Part shown: in pieces, positions 48,789 to 58,195 of the stretch
Layout: every line of letters begins with the position of its first letter
How positions within the stretch are numbered: position 1 is the first letter of the stretch
Assembly: GCF_000317535.1 (NCBI RefSeq)
Contig: NC_019757.1
Coordinates: forward strand, 3,809,501-3,873,500
Length of the DNA: 64,000 nt
Direction of reading: 5' to 3'
DNA from: Cylindrospermum stagnale PCC 7417
GTDB lineage: Bacteria > Cyanobacteriota > Cyanobacteriia > Cyanobacteriales > Nostocaceae
Translations under genes and position numbers: made by a program
Notes under the pieces: model-generated
The model's input: the letters and a program-made list of their open reading frames with translations, nothing else
The model's database searches: none
What the model was told of the DNA's origin: nothing

Positions 48789-49260
48789 ATCCAACTCCAT
48801 TAAAAAGTATCTGCACCAATGGGTTCAGTATGTCAGTCCATGTCTCTAGCGTCATCTTACCTGTGATAAATTTTCCTTGTAGGAAGTTAAATATTTTTCT
48901 CTTCAGATCCCCGACTTCTTAGAGGATGTTTGTAAAGTATCAAGTCGTATCGAGATCCCCCCTAGCCCCCCTTTTTAAGGGGGGAATTGGAGTCAAAGTC
49001 CCCCTTTTTAAGGGAGGAATTGGAGTCAAAGTCCCCCTTTTTAAGGGAGGAATTGGAGTCAAAGTCCCCCTTTTTAAGGGGGATTTAGGGGGATCTCAAT
49101 ATTTTTGATACATCACCAAGGACTTTTAAAACATCCTCTTAGAGAAGTCGGGGATCTTGTTCTCCACGAATGATAGATAATTGCTATTTTTTTAGTAAAA
49201 TTTGCTGATTATTACTAAATCTTTGGAAAAAGAAGTTAACACATTAGCAAAAGATAAAAA
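48789..49260. other. intergenic region between divergent xfp and dienelactone hydrolase genes
   Basis: About 470 bases dominated by the repeat element at 48952-49097. GATCCCCGACTTCTTAGAGG at 48907 and its inverse AGAGAAGTCGGGGATC at 49140 form an outer inverted repeat around it. No ORF other than the repeat-encoded frame. Confidence 0.6.
48952..49097. repeat. 33-bp tandem repeat inside palindromic ends
   Basis: Three copies and a partial fourth of a 33-bp unit (CCCCCTTTTTAAGGG then GGAATTGGAGTCAAAGT) start at 48967, 49000, 49033 and 49066. The block is bounded by GAGATCCCCC and GGGGGATCTC. Because 33 is a multiple of 3, one frame reads PLFKGGIGVKV repeatedly; it is not a gene. Related to 24753-24903. 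Confidence 0.85.
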
Positions 49261-50001
49261 ATGCAAATCGTTAAACGCAATATTGAATTGAGAGTCGATG
49301 ATAGTTTAATGCGTGTTTATGTCGCATCTCCTAAAGCAGCCGGAAAATATCCAGGCATTGTTTTTTACAGCGATATTTATCAGTTAGGTGGGGCAATACT
49401 GCGTCTAGCTAACTACTTAGCCGGATTTGGTTATGTTGTGGCTGCACCAGAAATTTTTCACCGGATTGAACCTGTGGGTTCTGTGATTGAACCTGATGAT
49501 CTTGGCAGAATGCGAGGTAATGATGATGCACGACGCACGCTTATATCTGAATATGATGCTGATTGTCGAGCGGTGATTGATTTTTTGAAAAGTGATAATT
49601 CAGTTATTGCTGATAAAATCGGAACTTTGGGTTTTTGTATTGGTGGACATTTAGCTTTTAGGGCAGCTTTTGAAAATGAAATTAAAGCCTCGGTTTGCTG
49701 TTACCCTACTGGGATTCCTAGCGGTAAATTGGGTAAGGGAGTAGCGGATACTATTCACAGAATAGGAGAAATTAAGGGAGAGATGCTGTTAGTTTTTGGT
49801 ACTCAAGACCCACATATTCCCGAAAATGACCGTCTGATGATAATTAACACTTTAGAGAATGGGAAAATACCTCACAAAGTTTTTTCTTATGAAGCAGAAC
49901 ATACTTTTATGCGAGATGATGGATATCGTTATGATGCTGCTGCTACCACTGCGGCTTGGGGGGAAATAATCGCTTTCTTGAAACAGATGTTTGCGGTTTA
50001 A
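49261..50001 (+). CDS. cytosolic dienelactone hydrolase family protein
   Basis: 246 residues with no signal peptide. The nucleophile Cys is in GFCIGGHLAF, the acid Asp in GTQDPHIPENDR and His in AEHTFMRDDGYRYD, which completes a DLH-type triad. FYSDIYQLGG occupies the place of the EIFG-type oxyanion segment. Substrate unknown. The member at 7194 is exported and distantly related. Confidence 0.87.
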   Translation: MQIVKRNIELRVDDSLMRVYVASPKAAGKYPGIVFYSDIYQLGGAILRLANYLAGFGYVVAAPEIFHRIEPVGSVIEPDDLGRMRGNDDARRTLISEYDADCRAVIDFLKSDNSVIADKIGTLGFCIGGHLAFRAAFENEIKASVCCYPTGIPSGKLGKGVADTIHRIGEIKGEMLLVFGTQDPHIPENDRLMIINTLENGKIPHKVFSYEAEHTFMRDDGYRYDAAATTAAWGEIIAFLKQMFAV

Positions 50002-50023
50002 TTGCAGATTTTCGTAGGGAGAC

Positions 50024-50234
50024 AGCATTGCTCATTGGTGTCAACTTAAGCTCAAACCGTTTTCCCACAGCCGTTTGACCTCTCCCCTCAATCCCCTCCC
50101 CTCATGAGGGGAGGGGAGGTTTTGCGCCAGCAAAACCGGGGTGGGGTTCTTCTGGATTAATTGGTAATTGGGTAAATGTTGTTATACCGCCGTTACCAGG
50201 TTTTAACGTTAAGTTGACACCAATGAGCATTGCT
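50024..50234. repeat. MITE-like element, copy 2
   Basis: Inverted ends AGCATTGCT then CATTGGTGTCAACTTAAG, and at the right AAGTTGACACCAATG then AGCATTGCT, about 211 bases apart. The interior has a perfect palindrome with arm CCCCTCCCCTCA at about 50095-50118 and no ORF. Related to 24928-25126. Confidence 0.75.
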
Positions 50235-50357
50235 GTTTCCCTACAAATTTATTGAGAATTTTGGGTTATACCGTTATACATAAATTTTTCGCGGTTAAAT
50301 AAGCTAATATTTGGCATAGCAGGTCATGAAAAGCCGATTTTTATTAATTAGCCAACC

Positions 50358-51065
50358 ATGCAAAGAAGACAAAAATTGCTTGATGATATTATCGCAGGTA
50401 TCGATGACCCTTATGGAGGTACTTGCCTCCAAAATTGCTTTCGTATTCTTTATGGTCTACCTACAGATTTGCAACTAGAACTTGCCTACTTTATGATGTT
50501 ACGTTATCTTCCTATCTTTGAGAGGAAGTATCCTGATATCACAGTACCAAGGCAAATTACCAGTGATATCTCCAAATATTTTGAGACATTTGCTAGAGGA
50601 GTAGATATGCGTACCGTAAAATCCTTTACAGCAGAAGGTCTCTATGTAACTAGCTGTGATGGTGTCTTGCTGGCTTATTCTCATCAAAACGATTTATTTA
50701 CAGTCACTTCATCTTGTACTTGCGCTATTGACTCTGTAATTGATGCTCGTCGAACTAATGTGTGGGAAGCTGACGATCCTGAAGCGTGGGAAAAGACCCA
50801 AAAAAGAGAATATGTTCCCAAAGACCGTATGCCTGTATTTAACGCAGCGGGATATGCTGTTTTTGCTAGAGAATGGGAAGAGGTGGTAAAATGGCTCAGA
50901 GAAAAGGAGATTTGGAATTATCCTGATGAAGTTAATTTAGAGTTGATAGAGCGACAACTAGAGTATTGGATAGATAATATGTATGTTTTAATAGTTCCAG
51001 AAATAGCCGAACTATTGAGCCAAGAACCGGATGATGTTTTCGTTGATGACATGAACGATGATTAG
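50358..51065 (+). CDS. hypothetical protein, 235 aa
   Basis: Not recognised. Soluble and acidic, especially at the C-terminus (SQEPDDVFVDDMNDD). The first part is helical (RQKLLDDIIAGIDDPYGG, LQLELAYFMMLRYLPIFE), the middle is beta-rich with a Ser/Thr/Cys stretch (FTVTSSCTCAIDSVID), and two Trp-rich helices follow (AREWEEVVKWLREKEIW). It is isolated downstream of the MITE-like element. It may be accessory. Confidence 0.65.
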   Translation: MQRRQKLLDDIIAGIDDPYGGTCLQNCFRILYGLPTDLQLELAYFMMLRYLPIFERKYPDITVPRQITSDISKYFETFARGVDMRTVKSFTAEGLYVTSCDGVLLAYSHQNDLFTVTSSCTCAIDSVIDARRTNVWEADDPEAWEKTQKREYVPKDRMPVFNAAGYAVFAREWEEVVKWLREKEIWNYPDEVNLELIERQLEYWIDNMYVLIVPEIAELLSQEPDDVFVDDMNDD

Positions 51066-51104
51066 ACATCAACTAAATTTAAATGTGCATTTTCTAGAAT
51101 CCTT

Positions 51105-51141
51105 GTAGAGCCGTTTTATGGGTAGGGATTTTTGGCTCTAC
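51105..51141. terminator. hairpin between convergent genes
   Basis: GTAGAGCC and GGCTCTAC pair across a 21-base loop, 39 bases after the 235-aa gene; rimM converges from the other side. Confidence 0.4.
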
Positions 51142-51226
51142 GTTATTTACCGGAGATGTCTAAACAATAAAACATTAAGGGAAGAATTCCAACGCTGCCT
51201 AGATATTAGCGCTGGGGATTTCTAAA

Positions 51227-51871
51227 CTAATTGTTGATTTCTAGTAACCCTGGTGGTGGTGTAATTTCAATGCGACGATTTTGTAAATCTACCACAGGTG
51301 CGATCGCCATGACAAAGGGAATCAAAACGGTTTTTTCTTTGCTATCACTGGCATAGGACGGATCTAACTTCACTTCTAACAAATCATTACCAGCGGGGAT
51401 GATATCCGCTACCACCCCCACAAGTTCCCCAGATGTTTGCATAAAGACTTCCAAGCCGATCAAATCGATCACATGATATTCATCTTCGCCTAATTCGGGG
51501 CGATCGCTTGCCGGAACCATTAACTTACATCCACGCAACGCTTCTGCTTGGTTGCAGTTCTCCACACCAGCTAATTGCAGAACATACAAATTTTTCCCTT
51601 CAATGTAACGTCCTGACAACAACTCTATCGGTTGCGGTTGCGTCTGGCCGGGACGCAATAACCAGCGGGTTCCAGGTTCCTCAAAGCGTTCGGGGAAATC
51701 GGACTCAGGATAAACCCGCACCTCCCCAGCTAATCCTTGAGGTGCCACAATCTTCCCAATTGCTAACCAATCATCAGTACTGGGGATTGCGGATGGGGGA
51801 ATTTTGACCTTTTCCCCTACCACTGCCTTTTTTTTCTTCTTCTTCGCGTTCTTCGCGTCTTCGTGGTTCAT
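51227..51871 (-). CDS. rimM: ribosome maturation factor RimM
   Basis: Binds S19 and helps 16S rRNA processing and 30S head assembly. The RimM N-domain begins at [21 protein letters not shown] and the PRC-barrel follows ([34 protein letters not shown]). The first 20 or so residues, [15 protein letters not shown], are not part of the family and look translated from a dispersed repeat. A GTG at AVVGEKV is a possible alternative start. It follows avtA by 5 bases and must be co-transcribed with it. Confidence 0.9.
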   Translation of the reverse strand: MNHEDAKNAKKKKKKAVVGEKVKIPPSAIPSTDDWLAIGKIVAPQGLAGEVRVYPESDFPERFEEPGTRWLLRPGQTQPQPIELLSGRYIEGKNLYVLQLAGVENCNQAEALRGCKLMVPASDRPELGEDEYHVIDLIGLEVFMQTSGELVGVVADIIPAGNDLLEVKLDPSYASDSKEKTVLIPFVMAIAPVVDLQNRRIEITPPPGLLEINN

Positions 51872-51876
51872 TCCTC

Positions 51877-53196
51877 TTATGCACTCACAGCAGAACTTTG
51901 ATAAACCTGTTCAGCCACTTTTGCTAAACGTTGCATACCAGTCACAATCTCTGTATCACTACCTGTTAAGCTGATGCGTAGACACTGGTGCTTGTGTTGC
52001 CACTCTTCCTTTAAACCGGGGAAGAAAGTACTACCAGGCACAACAATGACACCAACTTTCTTGAGTTCCTGGTAAAATTCCCAATCAGTAATTGGTAAAT
52101 CTTGCAACCATAACCAAGCAAAAATTGCACCTTCACCGCGATGGAGAAACCAAGGTAAATTTTTGGGCATAGCGGCATCTAAAGTACCTTCCAGCACAGC
52201 AAATTTATTTTGGTAAAAGGGACGGATGACTTTTTCAGCAATGTCTGCTAAAGCACCAGAGTTAATTGCCCTAGCGGCGATCGCTTGCCCATAACGTGAA
52301 GAATGGATACCAATGTTGGTTTGGAAGGATTCCAGGACTTGAATTAGCTTTTCATCACCAATCGCAATGCCAATTCTTTCACCTGGTAGCCCTGCCTTCG
52401 ATAAGCTCGTACAATGAAGGATATTTTCCCCAAAAATCAGCGACATATCCGTAAAATTCAACGCTGGGAAGGGAGGAGCATAAGCTGAGTCAACCAACAC
52501 TGGCACATCGTAAGGCGCAGCCAGGGCAGCAATTTTTCTCACTTCATCATCTGAGAGAACGTTACCTGTAGGGTTACAGGGACGAGAGAAAATCACGCAA
52601 CCTGTTTTTTCTGTAATTGATAGTTGGCTAAAATCGGGGCGATATTTAAATCTGTGGGCAGATGCATCTATATCCAAAGTTGGTTTGTAGGCAACTAAGG
52701 CTTCAGGAACCAAGCAAACACCGCCATAACCAGTGTAGTCAGGACTCAAAGGCAAAACAATTTGCTTAAGTTCGCCACTTTTGGTGTAACCGCCAAAGCT
52801 ATTGGCAGCATAGAAGTAGAGGGTTTGACTGCCGGGGGTGATCAGAATATTGCGTTCGGTTAAACCGCCGCCGAAGGCATCGGTTAAATTTAACCCATAG
52901 CGTTGATTAAAATCATTGACAACCGCATCAATTAATGGTGCATAGCCCTGACTTGAACCGTAACGACAAACGACTTCACCATATTCTGAACTAGCTAAAA
53001 GTTCCGCCGTGCAATCCCGCCACAACTGTTCTACCTCCGGTAAAATCAACGGGTTTCCAGCACTCAAATTACTTAATTCCTGCCCTGCACCAGCTTTTAG
53101 GGTTTCGTTAATGTCCTTCATAATTGCTCTAACGCCAGTCAGGTTAGACATTTGAGCGCCAAATTGGGTAAGGGCAGGTTTCATAGGCTTTGACAA
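51877..53196 (-). CDS. avtA: valine-pyruvate transaminase
   Basis: PLP fold-type I aminotransferase linking valine, pyruvate and alanine pools. 439 residues. The AvtA-type start [20 protein letters not shown] and [19 protein letters not shown] are visible, with Asn-Pro-Thr in RPCNPTGN, Asp in [10 protein letters not shown] and Schiff-base Lys in [14 protein letters not shown]. The LRISLTGSD stretch at the end carries the substrate-carboxylate Arg. First gene of a two-gene unit with rimM. Confidence 0.9.
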   Translation of the reverse strand: MSKPMKPALTQFGAQMSNLTGVRAIMKDINETLKAGAGQELSNLSAGNPLILPEVEQLWRDCTAELLASSEYGEVVCRYGSSQGYAPLIDAVVNDFNQRYGLNLTDAFGGGLTERNILITPGSQTLYFYAANSFGGYTKSGELKQIVLPLSPDYTGYGGVCLVPEALVAYKPTLDIDASAHRFKYRPDFSQLSITEKTGCVIFSRPCNPTGNVLSDDEVRKIAALAAPYDVPVLVDSAYAPPFPALNFTDMSLIFGENILHCTSLSKAGLPGERIGIAIGDEKLIQVLESFQTNIGIHSSRYGQAIAARAINSGALADIAEKVIRPFYQNKFAVLEGTLDAAMPKNLPWFLHRGEGAIFAWLWLQDLPITDWEFYQELKKVGVIVVPGSTFFPGLKEEWQHKHQCLRISLTGSDTEIVTGMQRLAKVAEQVYQSSAVSA

Positions 53197-53517
53197 AATA
53201 AATTAATCGAGATGTGAACGAATATTAGGGTTTTGCTGCTAGCAGAAAGTTAACATCGTTGCCAAAACAGTCACCGCAGCTTAAACCAATCTAACTAGAG
53301 AATACAATTTTAACAAAGCAATACTATTAGCTTATAGCGGTTTTCCTGCAAAGCGAATCTCACAAAATCGTGCGAAAGTCGATCATACAGTGAAAGCGAT
53401 CAGGGAATCACCTTGAAGAATCGGTTGCAAAAAGAGACTGAAACACAAACCACTCCCCGATATACACTCGTTATCAGCTGATTCACGAAACCTATATTTA
53501 TTCAGGAGGGCTGACGC
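53197..53517. other. divergent promoter region of avtA and frmA
   Basis: 321 bases without an ORF, between two divergent starts. AGGAGG at 53503-53508 is the frmA ribosome site. Confidence 0.5.
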
Positions 53518-54627
53518 GTGGAAGTTAAAGCAGCAATTGCTTACAGTGCCGGGAAGCCGTTAACTATCGAAACCGTTCAACTATCTGGGCCACTTGCTGG
53601 GGAAGTATTGGTTGAGATTAAAGCCAGTGGGGTTTGTCATACCGATGCTTACACCCTTTCTGGTGCCGATCCTGAAGGTTTGTTCCCGGCAATTTTGGGA
53701 CATGAAGGCGCTGGTGTGGTGGTGGAAGTGGGCGCTGGTGTCACCAGTGTCAAACCAGGGGATCATGTAATTCCTCTTTATACCCCAGAATGCCGCCAGT
53801 GTGAATATTGTCTAAGCATGAAAACCAATCTCTGTCAAGCGATTCGCCTCACCCAAGGACGGGGTGTGATGCCTAATGGCACTAGTCGCTTTAGCATCGG
53901 TGGGGAAATGATTCATCACTATATGGGCACATCTACCTTCTCTAACTATACGGTGCTGCCAGAAATCGCCGTGGCAAAGATTCGCGAAGATGCCCCCTTT
54001 GATAAGGTTTGTTACATTGGCTGTGGCGTAACAACGGGTATTGGTGCAGTCATTAATACAGCCAAGGTGGAACCGGGAGCAAATGTTGTAGTTTTCGGTT
54101 TGGGTGGTATCGGCTTAAATGTCATCCAAGGGGCGCGGATGGTGGGGGCAAATATGATTGTTGGGGTGGATATTAATCCCAACAGACGCACCTTGGCAGA
54201 AAAGTTTGGCATGACACACTTCATTAATCCCCAGGAAGTTGAGGGTGATTTAGTTGCCTATTTGGTTAATTTAACGAAGGGCGGCGCTGATTACAGCTTT
54301 GAATGTATAGGTAATGTCAATGTGATGCGTCAAGCTTTAGAATGCTGCCATAAAGGTTGGGGCGTGAGTGTAATTATCGGTGTTGCTGGTGCTGGACAGG
54401 AAATCAGTACTCGTCCTTTTCAACTGGTAACTGGGCGCGTTTGGAAAGGTTCAGCATTTGGTGGCGCGAGAGGGCGTACAGACGTACCGAAAATTGTTGA
54501 TTGGTATATGGATGGGAAGATAAATATTGACGATTTAATTACTCATGTCATGCCAATTGAGCAAATTAATGATGCTTTGGATTTGATGCACAAAGGCGAG
54601 TCAATTCGCAGCGTGGTAACGTTTTAG
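53518..54627 (+). CDS. frmA: S-(hydroxymethyl)glutathione dehydrogenase, class III alcohol dehydrogenase
   Basis: Oxidises the glutathione adduct of formaldehyde to S-formylglutathione with NAD. The GTG at 53518 has AGGAGG 9 bases upstream. 369 residues. Catalytic zinc ligands are Cys in GVCHTDAYT, His in GHEGAG and Cys in GCGVTTG; four structural-zinc cysteines are in [15 protein letters not shown]. The Rossmann glycine pattern is [17 protein letters not shown]. FghA, the next enzyme, follows on the same strand after 259 bases. Confidence 0.95.
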   Translation: MEVKAAIAYSAGKPLTIETVQLSGPLAGEVLVEIKASGVCHTDAYTLSGADPEGLFPAILGHEGAGVVVEVGAGVTSVKPGDHVIPLYTPECRQCEYCLSMKTNLCQAIRLTQGRGVMPNGTSRFSIGGEMIHHYMGTSTFSNYTVLPEIAVAKIREDAPFDKVCYIGCGVTTGIGAVINTAKVEPGANVVVFGLGGIGLNVIQGARMVGANMIVGVDINPNRRTLAEKFGMTHFINPQEVEGDLVAYLVNLTKGGADYSFECIGNVNVMRQALECCHKGWGVSVIIGVAGAGQEISTRPFQLVTGRVWKGSAFGGARGRTDVPKIVDWYMDGKINIDDLITHVMPIEQINDALDLMHKGESIRSVVTF

Positions 54628-54632
54628 TTAGT

Positions 54633-54659
54633 GGTGCGTTACGCTGCGGCTAACGCACC
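54633..54659 (+). terminator. hairpin after frmA
   Basis: GGTGCGTTA and TAACGCACC pair over 9 bp with a 9-base loop, 5 bases past the stop codon. The same palindrome is a common dispersed repeat in Nostoc as I recall. Confidence 0.5.
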
Positions 54660-54886
54660 TTGGCGCTAACGGCCCATTTTTAACCAAGCAAAAACTTGAT
54701 TAACGGTTAGGATAATTTTATTTCAATAGGACTTACGCAAAATATCTCTCAAACTCTCATTTCTCTGTGTCCTCTGTGCCTCTGCGGTTCGTTCAGTTAT
54801 TTATTAACATTAGCAAAAATAGAAGAACCACAAATCAAATAGGATTGCCATAACACATCTTACATTTAACTAATAACTAATCATTC

Positions 54887-55756
54887 ATGACTAATCTTAA
54901 CCTCATCTCAGAATATAAATCCTTTGGTGGCCAAGTTGGCTTTTACTCTCATCCCTCCTCAACCTGCAACGGTGAAATGTGCTTTGCTGTTTATCAACCA
55001 CCGCAAGCAACACAAAAACCTGTGCCGGTTCTTTATTTCCTCTCCGGGTTAACTTGTACAGAAGAGAATTTTATGGTCAAAGCGGGGGCGCAACGCTACG
55101 CGGCAGAGTATGGTTTAATGTTGGTTACACCGGATACTAGCCCCCGGAATACAGGTATTGTAGGTGAGGATGACGAGTGGGATTTCGGTACGGGTGCGGG
55201 CTTTTATGTTGATGCTACAACGGCAAAATGGCGATCGCATTATCAAATGTATAGCTATGTCGTCCAAGAATTACCCGCCTTAATCAACGCACATTTCCCC
55301 ACTCAACCTGATAAACAAGGCATTTTTGGTCATTCAATGGGAGGACATGGGGCGTTAGTCTGTGCATTGAGAAACCCGCAGCTATATAAATCAGTTTCCG
55401 CCTTTGCACCTATCACTGCACCCATGCGCTGTCCTTGGGGGCAAAAAGCCTTCAGCCGTTATCTAGGAAGCAATCAAGAAACTTGGCTGGCTTATGATGC
55501 TAGTGAATTAATCAAGCAAGTGAGATATCATAGTTCCATTCTCATTGATCAAGGAACTGCCGATAAATTTCTAACTGAGCAATTATTACCAGAGGTGTTT
55601 GAGCAAGCTTGTGCAACAGTTAATCAGCTTCTCAACTTGCGTTACCAAGCGGGCTACGACCACAGTTATTATTTTATCTCTAGTTTTATTGAAGACCATA
55701 TCCGCCATCATGCCGTTACTTTAGGCATTCAGTCAGAATTTCACCGCGAGATATGA
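54887..55756 (+). CDS. fghA: S-formylglutathione hydrolase
   Basis: Esterase-D type serine hydrolase that releases formate and glutathione, completing formaldehyde detoxification begun by frmA. 289 residues. Nucleophile Ser is in FGHSMGGHGAL, Asp in LIDQGTADKF and His in GYDHSYYFI; LYFLSGLTCTEENFM is the oxyanion and family signature. Confidence 0.94.
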   Translation: MTNLNLISEYKSFGGQVGFYSHPSSTCNGEMCFAVYQPPQATQKPVPVLYFLSGLTCTEENFMVKAGAQRYAAEYGLMLVTPDTSPRNTGIVGEDDEWDFGTGAGFYVDATTAKWRSHYQMYSYVVQELPALINAHFPTQPDKQGIFGHSMGGHGALVCALRNPQLYKSVSAFAPITAPMRCPWGQKAFSRYLGSNQETWLAYDASELIKQVRYHSSILIDQGTADKFLTEQLLPEVFEQACATVNQLLNLRYQAGYDHSYYFISSFIEDHIRHHAVTLGIQSEFHREI

Positions 55757-55804
55757 GCTAGATTTGCTAATTTTTTTGATGTATTTGTTCATCTGTTTTA
55801 ACTC

Positions 55805-56599
55805 ATGACAATTTGGCAAGCTGATTTTTACAAGCGTCCGCAAAAGGATGCCACAGAACAAGTATTATGGGAGTTGTCGATTTGTGATCAGACTCGCAGC
55901 TTTGAATTTGCAGCTACCTGTCCCCAATCACAAGCAAATTCGACTTGGGTTGCTACACAACTTCAGCTAGCAGCTAATAAAAAATTGCCAGATGTAATTC
56001 AGGTGTTTCGTCCCCAGTCTTTGAATTTAATTGCCGCCGCTGGACGCACTTTAGGTATTAATGTCGAACCTAACCGCCGGACTTTGGCATTAAAACAGTG
56101 GTTGCAACAAAAGCAATTTCCCTTAGCTGTGGAAAAACCACCCCCAGCACCATTACCAGAAAATCTTTGGGGGGAAGAGTGGCGCTTTGCTAAACTCCCA
56201 GCAGGTGATATTGCAGATATTTTCACAGAACGCCCGATTCCCATTTTACAAGTACCAGAATTTCTTAAACCGATTAATCTCGGTTTGGCGTCAACGGTTT
56301 CCGTTCCTGGTGTGATAATTTATGGGGGACGGCAATCGATGCGTTTAGCGCGTTGGTTACAGGAAGCTGATCCTGTGGCGTTAAATTATATGTCTGGTGC
56401 GCCTGATGGCTTAATTTTAGAAGCGGGTTTGCAAGATAGGTGGATTGTGGCGACGTTTGACGATTCAGAAGTGACAGATGCCGCTAAGGTTTATGAACAG
56501 CGGAAACAGCAAAGTCGGGGATTGCATTTTTTGTTGGTGCAGCCTGATGATTCGGGGATGACTTACACCGGTTTTTGGCTGTTGCAGGCGGTAGATTGA
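55805..56599 (+). CDS. Tab2/Atab2 family RNA-binding protein
   Basis: 264 residues. WQADFYKRPQKDATEQVLWEL at the start and DRWIVATFDDSEVTDAAKVYEQRK with GLHFLLVQPDDSGMTYTGFWLL at the end are the conserved blocks. Plant and algal members bind the 5' region of psaB mRNA and activate translation of photosystem I reaction-centre proteins; the cyanobacterial role is less clear. An IS-type relic begins about 10 bases after its stop codon. Confidence 0.9.
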   Translation: MTIWQADFYKRPQKDATEQVLWELSICDQTRSFEFAATCPQSQANSTWVATQLQLAANKKLPDVIQVFRPQSLNLIAAAGRTLGINVEPNRRTLALKQWLQQKQFPLAVEKPPPAPLPENLWGEEWRFAKLPAGDIADIFTERPIPILQVPEFLKPINLGLASTVSVPGVIIYGGRQSMRLARWLQEADPVALNYMSGAPDGLILEAGLQDRWIVATFDDSEVTDAAKVYEQRKQQSRGLHFLLVQPDDSGMTYTGFWLLQAVD

Positions 56600-56609
56600 A
56601 CAGGAGGTT

Positions 56610-57000
56610 GACACTCCCCGGCATAAATGCACGGGGATTCTTGGTTCAACGAGACCACTTAAACTAGATTCCTTGCGTTATCTAGCCCAGAGGTGGGACT
56701 CTCCACGCCAGGTGCTTCAAGTCGGCAGAGCCGCCCAACGCACTGGCTCTCAAGCGTTAACTTTCCGGATGCCCTCCGGTAGTTGCATTGCTGCAAGTCC
56801 TGTTTGGTTTGAAACTTTCTCGTTTCAAAATTCTGAGTCGTCTAGTTCCTATGAATCTTTTACCTACTGCTAGGAGGAAACTAGAACAATGCAGTAGAAC
56901 CGCATAGATTCAGTTGTCAAGGTACAGATTGCCGTTAGGCAGTTGGGTTTTTATACAGGTTTATTACCTTTCCTGTTAAAAACATTATAACCCAATAAGT
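56610..57000 (-). mobile_element. IS200/IS605-type relic without transposase, omega-RNA-like right end kept
   Basis: Read on the minus strand the element ends in a typical TnpB-element right end: GAATCCCCG, a hairpin (56616-56636; CCCCG and GCAT arms) and GGGGAGTGTCAA. The adjoining 150 bases can fold extensively and have no ORF. No tnpA or tnpB remains. The left boundary is only approximate. The sequence beyond the right end is the last part of the Tab2 gene. Confidence 0.45.
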
Positions 57001-57053
57001 CACTTGTCACTGGGGAATAAATCCCCCAAAAGGCTTTCATCCCCGACTTAAAA

Positions 57054-57098
57054 GAAATGACTTCATAAAAACTCTTTAGGTTTTTATGAAGTCATTTC
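57054..57098. repeat. long perfect hairpin
   Basis: 18-bp perfect arms (GAAATGACTTCATAAAAA and its complement) around a 9-base loop, extended outside by CCCC and GGGG. It lies 90 bases before the antitoxin start; possible IS end, terminator or MITE. Confidence 0.7.
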
Positions 57099-57187
57099 GG
57101 GGTTTTCAGCCAACATTTTTATAAACTTGGCAAATTATAGTATGATTAAATAGTCATACTAATTAGTAACTCCGTAAGGTAATACAA

Positions 57188-57418
57188 ATGATTAAAGCCA
57201 CAATTACCTTAGAAGAAGCCAACCTCCGATTTGTAGATAAATACGCACAAGGTAACCGCAGTGCATACATCAATGCACTGCTGGCAGAACGTCGCCGCCA
57301 AACTTTGGAAGCAGAAATGATTGCAGCCCTCAAGCAGGATGCTGAAGATCCAGAATATCAGGCTGAAATTGCTGCTTGGGATCATGTTGTTGGAGATGGC
57401 ATTAATGCCAGGGAGTAA
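57188..57418 (+). CDS. antitoxin of a MazEF/PemIK-type system
   Basis: 76 residues with a ribbon-helix-helix-like N-terminus (MIKATITLEEANLRFVDKYA, NRSAYINALLAERRRQ) and an acidic C-terminal tail that would wrap the toxin. The stop overlaps the toxin start by 14 bases, the usual arrangement for translational coupling. Family name of the antitoxin is not certain; a ParD/MazE-like RHH protein is the best reading. Confidence 0.85.
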   Translation: MIKATITLEEANLRFVDKYAQGNRSAYINALLAERRRQTLEAEMIAALKQDAEDPEYQAEIAAWDHVVGDGINARE

Positions 57419-57764
57419 TTTAACTTACCGACGGGGAGAAATCCGTTGGGTTAACCTTGATCCAACAGTGGGGGCTGAAGCTTACAAAACCCGTAGTTGT
57501 TTGATTGTGCAAAATGACATTATGAATCAGTACGGATTGCTGACAATTGTCATGCCATTTCGACCGGGAAGCAAACAAGCCCCCTATGTTGTGAATGTGA
57601 AAGCAACATCAATTAATGGATTAGACCAAGATCGTTTTATTGATGTTGGTCAAATTCGTTCTGTTGATAATAGTCGTATTTTAGGTTTAACAGGTCTTCT
57701 TGAGGAAGAATACTGGGAACCCATTCACACAGCTTTAAATATAGTTTTGGGGTTTGTGGTTTAA
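57405..57764 (+). CDS. MazF/PemK-type mRNA endonuclease toxin
   Basis: 119 residues from the ATG at 57405, which lies inside the end of the antitoxin gene; a longer frame from 57321 is out of step with normal length. YRRGEIRWVNLDPTVGAEAYKT then RSCLIVQND is the PemK/MazF opening with the catalytic Arg, and DQDRFIDVGQIRSVDNSRI the second conserved block. It cleaves RNA when free of antitoxin. Confidence 0.9.
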   Translation: MPGSNLTYRRGEIRWVNLDPTVGAEAYKTRSCLIVQNDIMNQYGLLTIVMPFRPGSKQAPYVVNVKATSINGLDQDRFIDVGQIRSVDNSRILGLTGLLEEEYWEPIHTALNIVLGFVV

Positions 57765-57769
57765 GGATT

Positions 57770-58087
57770 TTAAGGAAATAGAAGCGAATTTAGAGGAAAT
57801 ATTGGGTCTCGCGTATCTCCGAAACCTGATTTTTTACCAGCATGAGAGAAAGACTGACAAGGAAACCCAGCTAATAAAATTTCAGGTTCTGATAGTTTAT
57901 CTATTAGTCGAATATCGCCTAAAGGCTTGTGAGCAAAGTTATTTTTAGAAAATAATTGAGCGTCTGGATTTATTTCGCTACTTAAAACACATTCAGTCTC
58001 TATATTTAGGGAATTAGCCGCCTGTTCAATGGCTAATCTAATTCCCCCAAGTCCGGAAGAAAAATCAACAAACCGAATTTTAGGCAT
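57770..58087 (-). pseudogene. truncated C5 cytosine DNA methyltransferase
   Basis: From the ATG at 58087 the frame has motif I FVDFSSGLGGIRLAIEQA and motif IV with the catalytic Cys, LLAGFPCQSFSHAGKKSGFG then DTR, after which unrelated residues and a stop follow. 105 of the usual 300-400 residues remain; motifs VI, VIII, IX and X are missing. Its 3' end abuts the toxin gene (6 bases between), so the toxin locus may have arrived at the break. No restriction enzyme gene is near. Confidence 0.85.
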
Positions 58088-58195
58088 GGATATGAAGCTA
58101 CGTTTAGTAATGAATAATTGGCACAACTAATTATTCATTACTAGCCTTTGGCAGTATGAATACACAAAAACATTGGAGTTTCATTGACGCGATTT

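Noticed and set aside
48926-49108. 60-codon frame PLFKGGIGVKV repeated
   Set aside because: Product of the 33-bp non-coding tandem repeat.
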